64,000 nucleotides of DNA from NCBI RefSeq assembly GCF_024614185.1, contig NZ_JAHTLF010000018.1:531821-595820 (forward strand), given 5' to 3'. Each line of letters starts with the position of its first letter. Position 1 is the first letter of the stretch. Positions 38,093 through 47,402 of the stretch are shown in pieces. The position numbers were made by a program, and so were the translations under genes. Under the pieces are notes generated by a model that worked only from the letters and a program-made list of their open reading frames with translations, was not told where the DNA came from and searched no databases. This DNA is from Nocardioides carbamazepini. Its GTDB lineage: Bacteria; Actinomycetota; Actinomycetes; Propionibacteriales; Nocardioidaceae.

Positions 38093-39049
38093 ATGGCGCG
38101 GCAGCCGGTCGTCGCAGGGCGAGCCGAGCAGCTGCTCGGCTCCGCCGTGGTCGCCACGGCACCGGTGGCGGGCGGCGACATCGCGACCGCGGTCAAGCTG
38201 CGTCTCTCCAGCGGACGCACGGCGTTCCTGAAGACGCTGAGCCCCGCGCCGCCACAGTTCTTCGCGCGTGAGGCCGCCGGCCTGCGCTGGCTGGCCGAGG
38301 CGACGCCCGGTGGCGGCGTGGCCGCCGCCGAGGTGCTCGCCGTCGACACCGACTGCCTCATCCTCGACTGGGTCGAGACCGCCCGGCCCAACGCCGAGGC
38401 CGCTGCGACCTTCGGCCGTGCGCTGGCCGCCACGCATGCGTACGGCGCGCCCTGCTTCGGGCTGGAGGTCGACGGGCCCGGGGGGTCCGCGGGGGGCGGA
38501 GCCCCCCGTGTGGAAAGAAAGAAGAGCGGGGGGTCCGCGGGGGGCGGAGCCCCCCGTGTGGATGGGTACATCGGTCGGCTTCCGCTGCCCAACCGGCCGC
38601 TGCCGAGCTGGGCGGAGTTCCACGCCGAGCGCCGGATCGCGCCGTACCTCAAGGTGCTGCGCGACAAGGACATCGTCAGCGCCGAGGACGCCGCGACGAT
38701 CGAGACCGCCGCCGCGCGCGGCCCGTCGATCGTCCCCGTCGAGCCGCCGGCCCGCCTGCACGGCGACCTGTGGAACGGCAACGTGCTGTGGGCCGCCGGC
38801 GACCGCGTGGTCGTCATCGACCCCGCGGCGTACGGCGGGCACCGCGAGGTGGACCTGGCGATGCTGGCGCTGTTCGGGCTCCCCCAGCTGCCGCACGTGA
38901 TGGCTGCCTACCACGAGGCGACGCCGCTGGCCGACGGCTGGGAGGAGCGGCTGGGCTACCACCAGCTGTTCCCGCTGCTGGTCCACGCCTGCCTCTTCGG
39001 GGGCCAGTACGGCGCCCGCGCGGCCCGGGTCGCGCAGCGCTACCTCTGA
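38093..39049 (+). CDS. Fructosamine kinase family protein with in-frame repeat insertion
   Basis: A 318-residue fructosamine/ketosamine-3-kinase-like protein, which phosphorylates sugars attached to amines and so promotes deglycation. The kinase motif L-H-G-D-L-W-N-G-N-V-L and the metal-binding V-I-D-P-A-A-Y-G-G-H-R-E-V-D-L are near residues 222 and 242. Residues about 129-160 are an unusual Gly/Ser/Pro stretch made by two identical 36-bp DNA copies; the usual family sequence resumes at D-G-Y-I-G-R-L-P. The insertion keeps the frame and lies in a loop, so the enzyme may still work. Ends overlap the convergent NB-ARC gene by 10 bp. Confidence 0.88.
   Translation: MARQPVVAGRAEQLLGSAVVATAPVAGGDIATAVKLRLSSGRTAFLKTLSPAPPQFFAREAAGLRWLAEATPGGGVAAAEVLAVDTDCLILDWVETARPNAEAAATFGRALAATHAYGAPCFGLEVDGPGGSAGGGAPRVERKKSGGSAGGGAPRVDGYIGRLPLPNRPLPSWAEFHAERRIAPYLKVLRDKDIVSAEDAATIETAAARGPSIVPVEPPARLHGDLWNGNVLWAAGDRVVVIDPAAYGGHREVDLAMLALFGLPQLPHVMAAYHEATPLADGWEERLGYHQLFPLLVHACLFGGQYGARAARVAQRYL
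38479..38562 (+). repeat. Two identical 36-bp GC-rich repeats inside the fructosamine kinase gene
   Basis: The copies span 38479-38514 and 38527-38562, 48 bp (16 codons) apart, separated by an A-rich 12-bp spacer. Each contains the palindrome GGGGGGCGGAGCCCCCC. Both are read in the same frame as G-G-S-A-G-G-G-A-P-R-V. Confidence 0.85.
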
Positions 39050-41328
39050 GGCTCGAGCCGCTCGATCCGTTCGATCCGCTCAAGCCGCTCAAGCCGCGCC
39101 GTGTCACCACCGCGCCGGGCCAGCTCGGCGACCTCGTCGAGCAACGCGTCCGCCGTCGCCTCGCCCCGCTCGGCGGCGATCGCACCGAGCCGCTCCAGCG
39201 CCTCCATGATCAGGATCGTCAGGCCCGCGTCGACGGCCGTCTCGCGGACCTCCGCGAAGTGCTCGACGGCGAGGTCCGGTCGGCCCGCCTCGCGCTCGAC
39301 GTCGCCCAGCGCCAGCAGCGCCTCGGTCGCGACGATCGCCGCGTCCAGCTGCCGGGCCCGGTCGAGCGAGACGTGCAGCTCCGCCCGGGCGCGGCCGAGG
39401 TCGCCCTGCTGGCGCGCAACGGAGGCGCGCGTGATGCCCAGGTGCGCCCGCTCGGCCTGCAGCCCGTGCCGCTCGGCGATCGCGATCGCCTCGTCCAACG
39501 GGGCCACCGCCCGCTCCGGCAGCTCCTGGTCCTTCCACGCGACCGCCCGGTTCCCGAGCGCCATGAGCAGCGTGGCCTCCTCGCCGGCCTCGCGCAGCAC
39601 GCGCTCGGCGTCGTCGAAGTAGGAGTGCGCCGCGGCGAAGTCGCGACGGAAGCGTGCGAGGTTCCCGAGGTTCGACAGCGCGCGGCCGAGCACCCGGCTC
39701 TCCCCACGCTCGGACGCGAGGTCGCGAGCGGCGGCGTACCGCTCGGCGGCCAGGTCGAGCTCGCCCTGCCGGTACGCCGCATTGCCCGCCAGCAGGACGT
39801 CCTCGGCAGCCGGATCGTCCCGCAGCGCCTCGTCGAGCCAGTAGAGCTGGTCGCGGAAGCGACCGGCGTGCTCGGCCAGGCGCGCCAGCCCCTGGCGCGC
39901 CCGCCGCCGCACCGCCAGGTCGGGGTGGTTAGCCGCCCCCGACAACAGGCTCTCGGCGTCGTCGTACCGGCCTCGTGCCTCCAGGAGCCAGCCGACCTCG
40001 ACCGCGAAGCCGGCGCCGGCAGGTCCGGCCCCCGACAGCGCCAGCGCGATCATCTCGGCGACCTCCACCTCGTCGACAGGACCCGCGTCGCCGAGCTGGG
40101 CACGAGCCCGATCGACCAGACGGGCGAGCCCGGCGTCCTGTGCGGACCGCGGAGTCCGCTCGGCCAGCAGGCCGGCGGCGAACGCGCGGACCAGGTCGTG
40201 CACGCGCTTCTCGTCGTCGCCGATGACGAGCTGCTCACGAGCCAGCCGGTCGAGGACGGCACTCGCCTCGGACGGCGTACGGTCCCACAGCGCGGCGACA
40301 CTCACCGGTCGCAGCACAGCGCCGGGGTGTAGTGCCAGCAGCCGGAAGGCGTCCTGGTCGGCCGGCTCCAATGCGTCGTAGGACAGCGCGAGCGCGGCGT
40401 CGACGTCCCGGTGGCCGCCGGCCCGGGTGAGCTTGTGCACGACATCGTCCAGCGGCCAGTCCGCGTCACGGCGTACGGCGGCCCGGGCGATCTGCAGCGC
40501 CAGCGGGAGTCCGCCGGCCCAACCCACGATGCGCCGCACGGTCCCGGGAGGAGCGTCCGGGATCCGCTCGGCCAGCAGCGTCGCCGCCACGTCGTCGTCC
40601 AGCGGCGCGAGGGTCAGCTGGTCAGCCGCCGGCAGGTCGAGTGGACGACGGCTCGTCACCAGCACCCGGCTGGATACCGGGCCCGGGCCGGCCGGGACCA
40701 GCGGCCGGGCCTGCGCGGCGTCCGCCGCATTGTCGAGGACGACGAGCATCCGGCGGGTGGCGAGAAGCTCCTGCCAGCGCGCCCGGAGCGACGCCTCATC
40801 CGCCCCGGGGCGCTGGCCGGGACCGGCGACGGCACGGACGAGGTCGGCCAGCGCCTGCCCGGGGTCGGCGTCGCGGAGCCGTGCCGTGCGCCCGCCGAGG
40901 TCGACGAACACCACGTCGTCCCACGCCTGCTCGGCGAGCAACGCATGGGCGACGGCGGTGGCGAGCGCGGTCTTGCCGATTCCCGCCATCCCGTTGACCG
41001 CGGTCACGCCCCGGGCGTGGACCAACGCCGCGAGGTCGTCCTCCCGCCCGGGGACCGGCTCCGGCCCGGGCAGCTCCGTGCGGACACTCGCCACCCACCG
41101 GCCGCTGCGTGCGGCCGCGGTCGCGGCGCGCCAGGCCGGCACGTCGGTGCCGCCGAGCACCGTCACCAGGTCCGCCACGAGCTCGACGTCGAGACGGAGC
41201 CGTCCGGGCGGAAGCAGTCGTAGATCGTCACCCGTCCCGGGCTCGCCTCGGACGCCGGCACGCCCCGATCGGCCCGGAGCTCGCGGACCCGCACCACCAA
41301 CGTCCGGTACGACGGCTGGCCCGCCCAC
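39040..41328 (-). CDS. NB-ARC ATPase with TPR repeats (N-terminus frameshifted)
   Basis: A 762-codon frame encoding a STAND/NB-ARC regulator. Walker A G-M-A-G-I-G-K-T-A is near residue 115, the Walker B-like M-L-V-V-L-D-N-A near 195, and G-L-P-L-A-L near 275; TPR helices fill residues about 430-745. The end is a run of Arg-Leu-Glu-Arg units from a 9-bp repeat. Family members start with an HTH-like domain; that domain is present here but in another frame (41163-41416), and the two join at about 41200 by a one-base shift. The first ~45 residues of this frame are therefore probably not real. Function unknown; such proteins regulate transcription or sense signals. Confidence 0.8.
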   Translation of the reverse strand: MGGPAVVPDVGGAGPRAPGRSGRAGVRGEPGTGDDLRLLPPGRLRLDVELVADLVTVLGGTDVPAWRAATAAARSGRWVASVRTELPGPEPVPGREDDLAALVHARGVTAVNGMAGIGKTALATAVAHALLAEQAWDDVVFVDLGGRTARLRDADPGQALADLVRAVAGPGQRPGADEASLRARWQELLATRRMLVVLDNAADAAQARPLVPAGPGPVSSRVLVTSRRPLDLPAADQLTLAPLDDDVAATLLAERIPDAPPGTVRRIVGWAGGLPLALQIARAAVRRDADWPLDDVVHKLTRAGGHRDVDAALALSYDALEPADQDAFRLLALHPGAVLRPVSVAALWDRTPSEASAVLDRLAREQLVIGDDEKRVHDLVRAFAAGLLAERTPRSAQDAGLARLVDRARAQLGDAGPVDEVEVAEMIALALSGAGPAGAGFAVEVGWLLEARGRYDDAESLLSGAANHPDLAVRRRARQGLARLAEHAGRFRDQLYWLDEALRDDPAAEDVLLAGNAAYRQGELDLAAERYAAARDLASERGESRVLGRALSNLGNLARFRRDFAAAHSYFDDAERVLREAGEEATLLMALGNRAVAWKDQELPERAVAPLDEAIAIAERHGLQAERAHLGITRASVARQQGDLGRARAELHVSLDRARQLDAAIVATEALLALGDVEREAGRPDLAVEHFAEVRETAVDAGLTILIMEALERLGAIAAERGEATADALLDEVAELARRGGDTARLERLERIERIERLEPQR

Positions 41329-41416
41329 TCCCGCAGCTCGACCAGCCGCGCGGTGACCCCGTCGAGTCCGTCGGCGTCGACGGGCGGGGCAGGGGGAGAC
41401 GCCACGTCGGTCAGCA
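41163..41416 (-). pseudogene. N-terminal HTH segment of the NB-ARC gene, separated by a frameshift
   Basis: From an ATG at 41416 this frame reads V-T-A-R-L-V-E-L-R-E-W-A-G-Q-P-S-Y-R-T-L followed by V-T-I-Y-D-C-F-R-P-D-G. In intact relatives this runs straight into R-L-D-V-E-L-V-x-D, which here is encoded in the frame of 39040-41328. A single missing base near 41200 explains the break. Whether the gene is a true pseudogene or the sequence has an error cannot be told. Confidence 0.65.
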
Positions 41417-41537
41417 TAGGCACCCGCGGCGGCATGAACCGGCCGGATTCGTCCGGATTCCTGGTCCCCCGTCCCGGCCCTTCGTGGAATGGGTCTCCGG
41501 CGTCCACCGGCGCGCCCCCACCCCTGAGGAGACCACG

Positions 41538-41597
41538 TTGCTGCCCACCCGACTCACGATCCCGCTCGAGCTGGCCGACGAGCCCCCGGCGGAGTGA
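41538..41597 (+). CDS. Possible 19-residue leader peptide
   Basis: A TTG at 41538 follows GAGGAGACCACG, a strong ribosome site, and opens a 19-codon frame (M-L-P-T-R-L-T-I-P-L-E-L-A-D-E-P-P-A-E) whose stop lies 5 nt before the next gene's ATG. The stop region doubles as that gene's ribosome site (GGCGGAG), so the peptide may couple translation. Support is limited to these signals. Confidence 0.4.
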   Translation: MLPTRLTIPLELADEPPAE

Positions 41598-41602
41598 CCT
41601 CG

Positions 41603-42139
41603 ATGTTCAAGAAGCTCATCCAGAAGCGGCTCGCCGGCGGGCCGGACATGCAGGCGCTGATCACGGCCGTCCTGGCAGAAGGCGAGACGATGGTCGCCTG
41701 GACCGTGGGCGCGCACTGCGCCGGCGACGGCTCCGACAACAGCGGCATCGTCGACGGCACGGTCGTCTCGGACGTCGCCCTGACCGGTGACCTCAAGCTG
41801 TCGACCCTCACCCGCAAGGCGATGAACGCCCGCGACCGCAAGCTCCACACCGGGGGCGAGCAGGGCAGCGACGCCCGCCGGATCCCGATCAACAAGATGA
41901 ACCCGTACCACCTGCTGACGGACCGCCGCTACGTGCTGCTCGACTTCGGGTTCGCCACCTTCGCCGAGGAGCCGGAGATCGCGTTCACCGTCGGCCGCGA
42001 CCGGATCGCGAGCATCGCCCGGGTCGGCAAGGAGTCCCGGGACCGGGTGCGCACCCGGATCACCTTCGTCGACGACTCCTTCGCCGACTACGACCTGTGG
42101 GTCGACCCGGCCGGCGCCAACGCGGGCTTCTGGTCGTGA
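41603..42139 (+). CDS. Hypothetical protein
   Basis: A 178-residue soluble protein with no recognised family. It starts M-F-K-K-L-I-Q-K-R-L-A, has an amphipathic N-terminal helix, then alternating strands (Y-V-L-L-D-F-G-F-A-T-F, F-T-V-G-R-D-R-I-A-S-I), a pattern that could be a PH-like barrel. ATG at 41603 has GGAG 8 nt upstream; a GTG at 41594 is less well spaced. It lies between the NB-ARC gene and the NUDIX gene. Confidence 0.7.
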   Translation: MFKKLIQKRLAGGPDMQALITAVLAEGETMVAWTVGAHCAGDGSDNSGIVDGTVVSDVALTGDLKLSTLTRKAMNARDRKLHTGGEQGSDARRIPINKMNPYHLLTDRRYVLLDFGFATFAEEPEIAFTVGRDRIASIARVGKESRDRVRTRITFVDDSFADYDLWVDPAGANAGFWS

Positions 42140-42204
42140 GCACGGCACCCCGCGCGGCCCGGGGCGCGCAGCGCCACCTGTAGCGGCCCCGTAGCCTGAC
42201 GCCC

Positions 42205-42687
42205 GTGCCGGATCCCCAACTCGACACCCAACTCGACACCCAACTCGACACCCAGCTCGACACCCAGCTCATCACCGTCAGCGCCGTCGTCATCCGCGAC
42301 GGGACGGGCGCGGTGCTGACGGTCCGCAAGCGCGGCACCGACCGGTTCATGCTCCCCGGCGGGAAGCCGGAGCCGGGCGAGACGCCGCTGCAGACCGGCG
42401 TGCGCGAGTGCCACGAGGAGCTGGGCGCCGCGCTCGACCCGGCCGACCTGCGACTCCTCGGCACCTTCCGCGCCGCCGCGGCCAACGAGGCCGGGTTCGA
42501 GGTCGCGGCGACGGTCTTCGAGCATCCGGCGCAGGTGGCCGTCGTCCGCTCCGCCGAGATCGCCGAGCTGCGCTGGCTGCCGGCGGGCACCCGACCACTG
42601 CCCGCCGACCTCGCCCCGCTGCTGGCCGAGCACGTCCTGCCGGCCCTCGACCGCCTCTCAGCCATCGCTCAGGCCGATCGGCCATGA
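42205..42687 (+). CDS. NUDIX hydrolase with N-terminal QLDT repeats
   Basis: A 160-residue NUDIX protein. The NUDIX box is visible at about residues 52-74 ([18 protein letters not shown]). Members hydrolyse nucleoside diphosphates linked to other groups; the substrate is not predictable. Residues 5-20 are four copies of Q-L-D-T, encoded by a 12-bp tandem repeat at 42217-42264, which is not part of the fold. Leaderless GTG start with TAGCCT 7 nt upstream. An MprA-like regulator starts 7 bp after its stop. Confidence 0.88.
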   Translation: MPDPQLDTQLDTQLDTQLDTQLITVSAVVIRDGTGAVLTVRKRGTDRFMLPGGKPEPGETPLQTGVRECHEELGAALDPADLRLLGTFRAAAANEAGFEVAATVFEHPAQVAVVRSAEIAELRWLPAGTRPLPADLAPLLAEHVLPALDRLSAIAQADRP

Positions 42688-42694
42688 TGGGGGC

Positions 42695-43408
42695 GTGTCT
42701 GCCCGCGCCACCACTCCGCACCGCATCCTCGTCGTCGACGACGACCGCGCCGTGCGGGAGTCGCTGCGGCGCTCCCTCGCCTTCAACGGGTACGACGTCC
42801 ACCTGGCCGGCGACGGCGCGGAGGCGCTCGCCGGCATCGGCGCGGTCGCTCCCGATGTCGTCGTGATGGACGTGATGATGCCCAAGCTCGACGGGCTGGA
42901 GGCGACCCGCGCGCTGCGGGCGGCCGGCAACGACGTACCGATCCTGGTGCTGACCGCGCGCGACGCCGTCGGCGACCGGGTCGAGGGGCTGGACGCCGGC
43001 GCGGACGACTACCTGACGAAGCCGTTCGCGCTGGAGGAGCTGCTCGCGCGGCTGCGGGCGCTGCTGCGCCGGGTGGCGCCGATCGAGGAGGGCGCCGAGG
43101 AGGAGGTCCTCTCGTTCGCCGACCTCACCATGAACGTCACGACCCGTGAGGTGCGCCGCGGCAGCCGGCCGATCGAGCTGACCCGCACCGAGTTCACCCT
43201 GCTGGAGATGTTCCTGCGCCGGCCGCGCCGGGTCCTCGATCGCAGCTTCATCCTGGAGGAGGTCTGGGGCTACGACTTCCCCACGACCGCCAACTCGCTC
43301 GAGGTGTACGTCGGCTACCTGCGTCGCAAGACCGAGGCCGAGGGCGAACCACGGCTGATCCACACCGTCCGCGGCATCGGGTACGTCCTGCGCGCCACGG
43401 AGTCCTAG
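42695..43408 (+). CDS. OmpR/PhoB-type response regulator (MprA-like)
   Basis: A 237-residue two-component regulator. Receiver domain at 10-125 with the acidic pair V-V-D-D-D, phospho-acceptor Asp in V-V-M-D-V-M-M-P and K-P-F; winged-helix output at 140-234 with [10 protein letters not shown] and T-V-R-G-I-G-Y. Sequence and the paired kinase resemble mycobacterial MprAB, an envelope-stress system; this assignment is by similarity only. GTG start. Confidence 0.93.
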   Translation: MSARATTPHRILVVDDDRAVRESLRRSLAFNGYDVHLAGDGAEALAGIGAVAPDVVVMDVMMPKLDGLEATRALRAAGNDVPILVLTARDAVGDRVEGLDAGADDYLTKPFALEELLARLRALLRRVAPIEEGAEEEVLSFADLTMNVTTREVRRGSRPIELTRTEFTLLEMFLRRPRRVLDRSFILEEVWGYDFPTTANSLEVYVGYLRRKTEAEGEPRLIHTVRGIGYVLRATES

Positions 43409-43424
43409 TGTCCTGGACGCGAGG

Positions 43425-44867
43425 GTGACCGTTCCCTGGGGCCTGGGAGTCGGCCAGGGTCTCGGGGTCGGGCAGGGTCCCGACGGGCGCTGGCACTACC
43501 GCCGCTCGTTGGCCAGCCGGGTGATCTGGCTGACCACGATCGCGGTCGGCATGTCCGTGGCCCTGGTCGCGGTCGGCGCCTACATCACGGCCCGTGTCCA
43601 GATGCAGGACACCCTCGACAACGCGCTCGTCGACCGCGCCGAGAGGGCGGCCGACTCCGACAGCCTGCTGCAGGCGGGCTCACAGGGCATCCCGTCGTGG
43701 GCGCTGGGCGCGGGCGACGTACGGATCGCGATCCTCGACTTCAACAACGGCACGCTGCGGATCCTCGACCGTGGCCCCACCCTCGAGCTGGGCCGGCCCG
43801 AGCTCGACGTCGCGCAGGGCAAGCAGGACCGCAGCCTGCGCACGATCGTGCTGGCGGGCGAGCGCTACCGGGTGGTCGCCGTACCGACCCAGCAGAGCGG
43901 GGTCGCACTGGTCATCGCCCAGCCGCTGGAGGACCAGGACCGCACGCTGCGCCGCCTCGGCTGGGTCACCGTGGCCTTCGGCGTCTTCGGCGTCATCGTC
44001 GCCGCCCTGGCCGGGTGGGCTGTCGCGAGCAACGGCCTGCGACCGGTGCGCCGGCTGAGCGGCTCGGTCGAGGAGATCGCGCGCACCGAGGACTTCACGC
44101 CGCTGCCGGTCGAGGGCGACGACGAGATGGCGCGGCTGGCGACGGCGTTCAACCACCTGCTCGTGGCGCTGGACGCGAGCCGGGTCCGGCAGCGGCAGCT
44201 GGTCGCCGACGCGAGCCACGAGCTGCGCACGCCGCTGACCGCGCTGCGCACCAACATCGACCTGCTCACCATGACCGCCCGCAGCCCCGACGGCTTCGGC
44301 GGCCTGCCCCCCGACGCCCGCGACGAGCTGCTCGACGACGTCCGTGCCCAGATCGAGGAGCTCACCACCCTCATCGGCGACCTCACCGAGCTGGCCCGCG
44401 ACGAGCCGATCCCCGTGCAGGTGGAGCCGGTCGACCTCGCCGACGTCGTCGACCACGCCGTGCAGCGGGTACGCCGCCGCGCCCCCGGTCTCGAGTTCGA
44501 GGTGTTCACCCGGCCGTGGTGGGTGATCGGCGAGGACGCCGAGCTGGAGCGCGCGGTGACGAACCTGCTCGACAACGCCGCCAAGTGGAGCCCCGAAGGA
44601 GGCCAGGTGACCGTCCGACTCAGCGACGGGGTGCTGACCGTCGACGACCAGGGACCCGGGATCGCGGAGTCCGACCGGGCCCAGATCTTCGACCGGTTCT
44701 GGCGCTCGCCCGACGCCCGTACGATGCCCGGCTCGGGCCTCGGCCTGGCGATCGTGCGCCAGGTCGCCCAACGACACTCCGGCTCGGTCCAGGCCACCGC
44801 CAACGCCAGCGGTGGCGCCCGCCTCGTCCTCCGGCTGCCCGGACGGGAGAAGAACCCCTATGCCTGA
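43425..44867 (+). CDS. Sensor histidine kinase (MprB-like)
   Basis: A 480-residue membrane kinase: transmembrane helices at about residues 33-58 and 180-200 enclosing an extracytoplasmic sensor domain, HAMP, the phospho-acceptor in A-D-A-S-H-E-L-R-T-P, and an ATPase domain with N-L-L-D-N-A-A-K-W-S and G-S-G-L-G-L-A-I-V. It presumably phosphorylates the regulator encoded 16 bp upstream. The first residues carry a G-L-G-V-G-Q-G duplication. The stop overlaps the start of the lipoprotein gene by 8 bp. Confidence 0.93.
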   Translation: MTVPWGLGVGQGLGVGQGPDGRWHYRRSLASRVIWLTTIAVGMSVALVAVGAYITARVQMQDTLDNALVDRAERAADSDSLLQAGSQGIPSWALGAGDVRIAILDFNNGTLRILDRGPTLELGRPELDVAQGKQDRSLRTIVLAGERYRVVAVPTQQSGVALVIAQPLEDQDRTLRRLGWVTVAFGVFGVIVAALAGWAVASNGLRPVRRLSGSVEEIARTEDFTPLPVEGDDEMARLATAFNHLLVALDASRVRQRQLVADASHELRTPLTALRTNIDLLTMTARSPDGFGGLPPDARDELLDDVRAQIEELTTLIGDLTELARDEPIPVQVEPVDLADVVDHAVQRVRRRAPGLEFEVFTRPWWVIGEDAELERAVTNLLDNAAKWSPEGGQVTVRLSDGVLTVDDQGPGIAESDRAQIFDRFWRSPDARTMPGSGLGLAIVRQVAQRHSGSVQATANASGGARLVLRLPGREKNPYA

Positions 44868-45429
44868 CATCCGTCGCCGTCGTACCGCCCTCGCCGCGAC
44901 CGCCCTCGCCCTGCCCCTCGTCCTCGCCGCCTGTGGCGGCGAGGAGGTGGGCGCGAAGCCCGACCTGCCCAGCGAGCCGCCCGCGCTGTGGAACCCGTGC
45001 GACGTGCTCGACGCGGCGTTCGTCCAGGCGGAGTTCGGCATCGAGACCACCGAGCACGCGGGCACCCCCACGAAGCCGGAGTGCCGGTTCACCCCGGCGG
45101 AGGGCAGCGGCGACGCCGTCGTGACCTCCAACTACGTGCTCTTCCCCGGCACCCTCGAGGAGGCCTGGAAGACGATGGGCCAGCAGGCCGACGCCGACGT
45201 CCGCACGCCCTCCGTCGAACGGGCCGACGACGCCCGGGTCGTGGTCAACGCCGCCGAGGAGCAGCTCTACGTCACCGGCTTCGTGCAGAACGGCGACCTG
45301 ATCCAGCAGGTCGATGTCGTCGATCCCGCGCCGTACGACGAGAAGCGGGTCGTGCGCGGCGTCACGGCCACGCTCAGCCTGTTGTCCGGGCGCGCGGCGG
45401 AGACGGGCGCGGGCACCGAGCCGGACTGA
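44860..45429 (+). CDS. DUF3558-like lipoprotein
   Basis: A 189-residue exported lipoprotein. The signal peptide ends in the lipobox L-A-A-C (Cys25), and the mature part has W-N-P-C-D-V-L and E-C-R-F cysteine motifs like DUF3558 proteins. GGGAGAAG precedes the ATG at 44860, inside the kinase gene, so it is translated with the two-component pair and may be part of that signalling pathway. Confidence 0.82.
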   Translation: MPDIRRRRTALAATALALPLVLAACGGEEVGAKPDLPSEPPALWNPCDVLDAAFVQAEFGIETTEHAGTPTKPECRFTPAEGSGDAVVTSNYVLFPGTLEEAWKTMGQQADADVRTPSVERADDARVVVNAAEEQLYVTGFVQNGDLIQQVDVVDPAPYDEKRVVRGVTATLSLLSGRAAETGAGTEPD

Positions 45430-45469
45430 GCCCGGGCGGGTCGGGCGTGCCGGCCACGTTGCGGACCGG

Positions 45470-46720
45470 TCAGGGGTTGACCGCCTGCAGCAGCCGGGCC
45501 GCCTTCCACTCCGTCTCGGCCCACTCCTCGGCGACGTCGCTCGCGACGGTGATGCCGCCGCCGGTCCCGAGCACGTACTCGTCGCAGCCGCCGGCCGTCA
45601 GCAGCGTGCGGATGATCACGCCGAGGTCGGCCCGGCCGTCGCCCGCCACCCAGCCGAACGCGCCGGCGTAGGCCCCGCGCGGGGTCGCCTCGACCTCGTC
45701 GATGATCTCCATCGTGCGCAGCTTGGGCGCTCCGGTCATCGAGCCCGCGGGGAACAGGGCTCGGAGCGCGCCGACCGTCGTGACGTCGCCGCGGAGCCGG
45801 CCGCGGACCGTCGAGACCAGCTGGTGCACGGACGCGTACGACTCGACCTCCATCAGCGCCGGCACCTCCACGCTGCCGACCTCGCAGACGGTGGCGAGGT
45901 CGTTGCGGAGCAGGTCGACGATCATCAGGTTCTCGGAGCGGTACTTCGGGTCGCTCGCCAGCCGGTCCCGCGCCTCGGCGTCCTCGGGCGGGGTGCCTCC
46001 GCGCGGGGTGGTGCCCTTGATCGGCTTGGTCTCGAGTGTGCGGTCCGCGGTCACCAGGGCATACCGCTCGGGTGAGGAGCTCAGCAGCCAGGCTCGAGAC
46101 TCCGCCACGTCGTGCTGGAGGAACCCGGCGTACGGCGCGGGGTTGAGCGCGCGGAGCCGGAGGTACGCCGCAGCGGGGGTGAGCGGACTCGACGCGCGGA
46201 GCCGGTGGGTCAGGTTGACCTCGTAGGAGTTGCCCGCCTGCAGGTGCTCCTGGACGGTGGCGAAGGCGGCGGCGTACGACGCGGGCACGGGCGCCGGCAG
46301 GCCGACGGTCACCCCCAGGCTGGTCGCGGGCGCGGTGACGGGGTGCTCGTACTCACGCAGGTGCGAGGGTCGCAGCCAGACCGCGTCGGGGAGGTCCGGG
46401 TCGGGCGCGGCGGGCAGGTCGGCACGGGCGGCGTACCCGAAGTAGCCGAACCACTGGTCGCTGGGCCGCCCCGCCGCCAGCTCCGCCTCGAGGACGGCGA
46501 AGGGGTCGTCGCCGACGACGACGGCCCGGCCACCGGCGTGCCGGGTCACCTCGCGCCGGCCCGCGTCGTAGGAGATCGAGACGTCGTCGTCGTCGAGCCA
46601 GCCGAGGATCGAGCGGCGCCGGGACCAGTCGCGGGCGCCGCCCCCGTCGAGCCACACGCACCGCGCGTGGCGGGCCTGGATCCGCGCGAACGCCTCCGCG
46701 GGGTCGCCCTGCGTCACCAT
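45470..46720 (-). CDS. pabB: Aminodeoxychorismate synthase component I
   Basis: A 416-residue chorismate-binding enzyme. P-I-K-G-T-T-P-R-G is the form found in PabB, with the lysine that attacks chorismate; S-G-S-M-T-G-A-P-K-like (A-G-S-M-T-G-A-P-K) and the G-G-G-I-T motif follow. With the amidotransferase upstream it makes 4-amino-4-deoxychorismate for folate. ATG at 46720 has GGAG upstream and lies 10 nt after the pabA stop. Confidence 0.9.
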   Translation of the reverse strand: MVTQGDPAEAFARIQARHARCVWLDGGGARDWSRRRSILGWLDDDDVSISYDAGRREVTRHAGGRAVVVGDDPFAVLEAELAAGRPSDQWFGYFGYAARADLPAAPDPDLPDAVWLRPSHLREYEHPVTAPATSLGVTVGLPAPVPASYAAAFATVQEHLQAGNSYEVNLTHRLRASSPLTPAAAYLRLRALNPAPYAGFLQHDVAESRAWLLSSSPERYALVTADRTLETKPIKGTTPRGGTPPEDAEARDRLASDPKYRSENLMIVDLLRNDLATVCEVGSVEVPALMEVESYASVHQLVSTVRGRLRGDVTTVGALRALFPAGSMTGAPKLRTMEIIDEVEATPRGAYAGAFGWVAGDGRADLGVIIRTLLTAGGCDEYVLGTGGGITVASDVAEEWAETEWKAARLLQAVNP

Positions 46721-46730
46721 GGGGTCTCCA

Positions 46731-47312
46731 TCAGCCGCGACCGGCGTCGAGGAAGTTCGCGACGAGCCGGGCACCGTGGTCGGTGAGCACCGACTCGGGA
46801 TGGAACTGCACGCCCATGACCGGCAGCGTCACGTGTTCCACCGCCATGGTCAACCCGCTCCGCGCGTCGACCGCCGTCGCGCGCAGCTCGTCGGGCAGCT
46901 CGACGGCCGCCAGTGAGTGGTAGCGGACCGCGTCGAACGGCGTAGGTACGCCGGCGAACAGCCCGGTCCCGTCGTGCGCGACCTCCGCGAGGATCCCGTG
47001 CCCGGGCGCGACCCGCTCGACCCGTCCGCCGTACGACGTCACGATGCCCTGCATGCCGAGACAGACGCCGAGGACCGGGCGGGCCTCGGCCCGCAGCACC
47101 GCGCGGCCGACGGCGAAGTCGCGCTCCTCCGCGGGATGCCCCGGCCCGGGCGAGAGCACGACGTACGCGTGCGCCAGCACCTCCTCGGCCGTCACCTCGT
47201 CGTGCTGGACCACGGTCGGCAGCACGCCGGTGACGCCGGCCACGAGGTGGACCAGGTTCCAGGTGTAGGAGTCGTGGTGGTCGACGACGACCACGTCGGG
47301 GGTCACGGCCAC
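46731..47312 (-). CDS. pabA: Aminodeoxychorismate/anthranilate synthase glutamine amidotransferase component
   Basis: A 193-residue class I glutamine amidotransferase. The oxyanion segment S-P-G-P-G-H-P, the nucleophile in G-V-C-L-G-M-Q, and the His-Glu of Q-F-H-P-E-S are all present. It supplies ammonia to the synthase encoded directly downstream. GTG at 47312 or 47306, the second better spaced from GGACGGA. Confidence 0.9.
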   Translation of the reverse strand: MAVTPDVVVVDHHDSYTWNLVHLVAGVTGVLPTVVQHDEVTAEEVLAHAYVVLSPGPGHPAEERDFAVGRAVLRAEARPVLGVCLGMQGIVTSYGGRVERVAPGHGILAEVAHDGTGLFAGVPTPFDAVRYHSLAAVELPDELRATAVDARSGLTMAVEHVTLPVMGVQFHPESVLTDHGARLVANFLDAGRG

Positions 47313-47361
47313 TCCGTCCTGGGCATCACGTCTCCTCGCGGCGTATGGTCGAAGGAAGGAA

Positions 47362-47396
47362 GCGGGACGGCACAGGTGGACGCTGAGCCGTCCCGC
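47362..47396 (-). terminator. Hairpin downstream of the tiny membrane gene
   Basis: GCGGGACGGC (47362-47371) and GCCGTCCCGC (47387-47396) pair over 10 bp around a 15-nt loop. It lies 7 nt after the stop of the 29-codon gene and before pabA. No clear T-run follows, as is common in high-GC actinobacteria. Confidence 0.55.
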
Positions 47397-47402
47397 CCCT
47401 GC

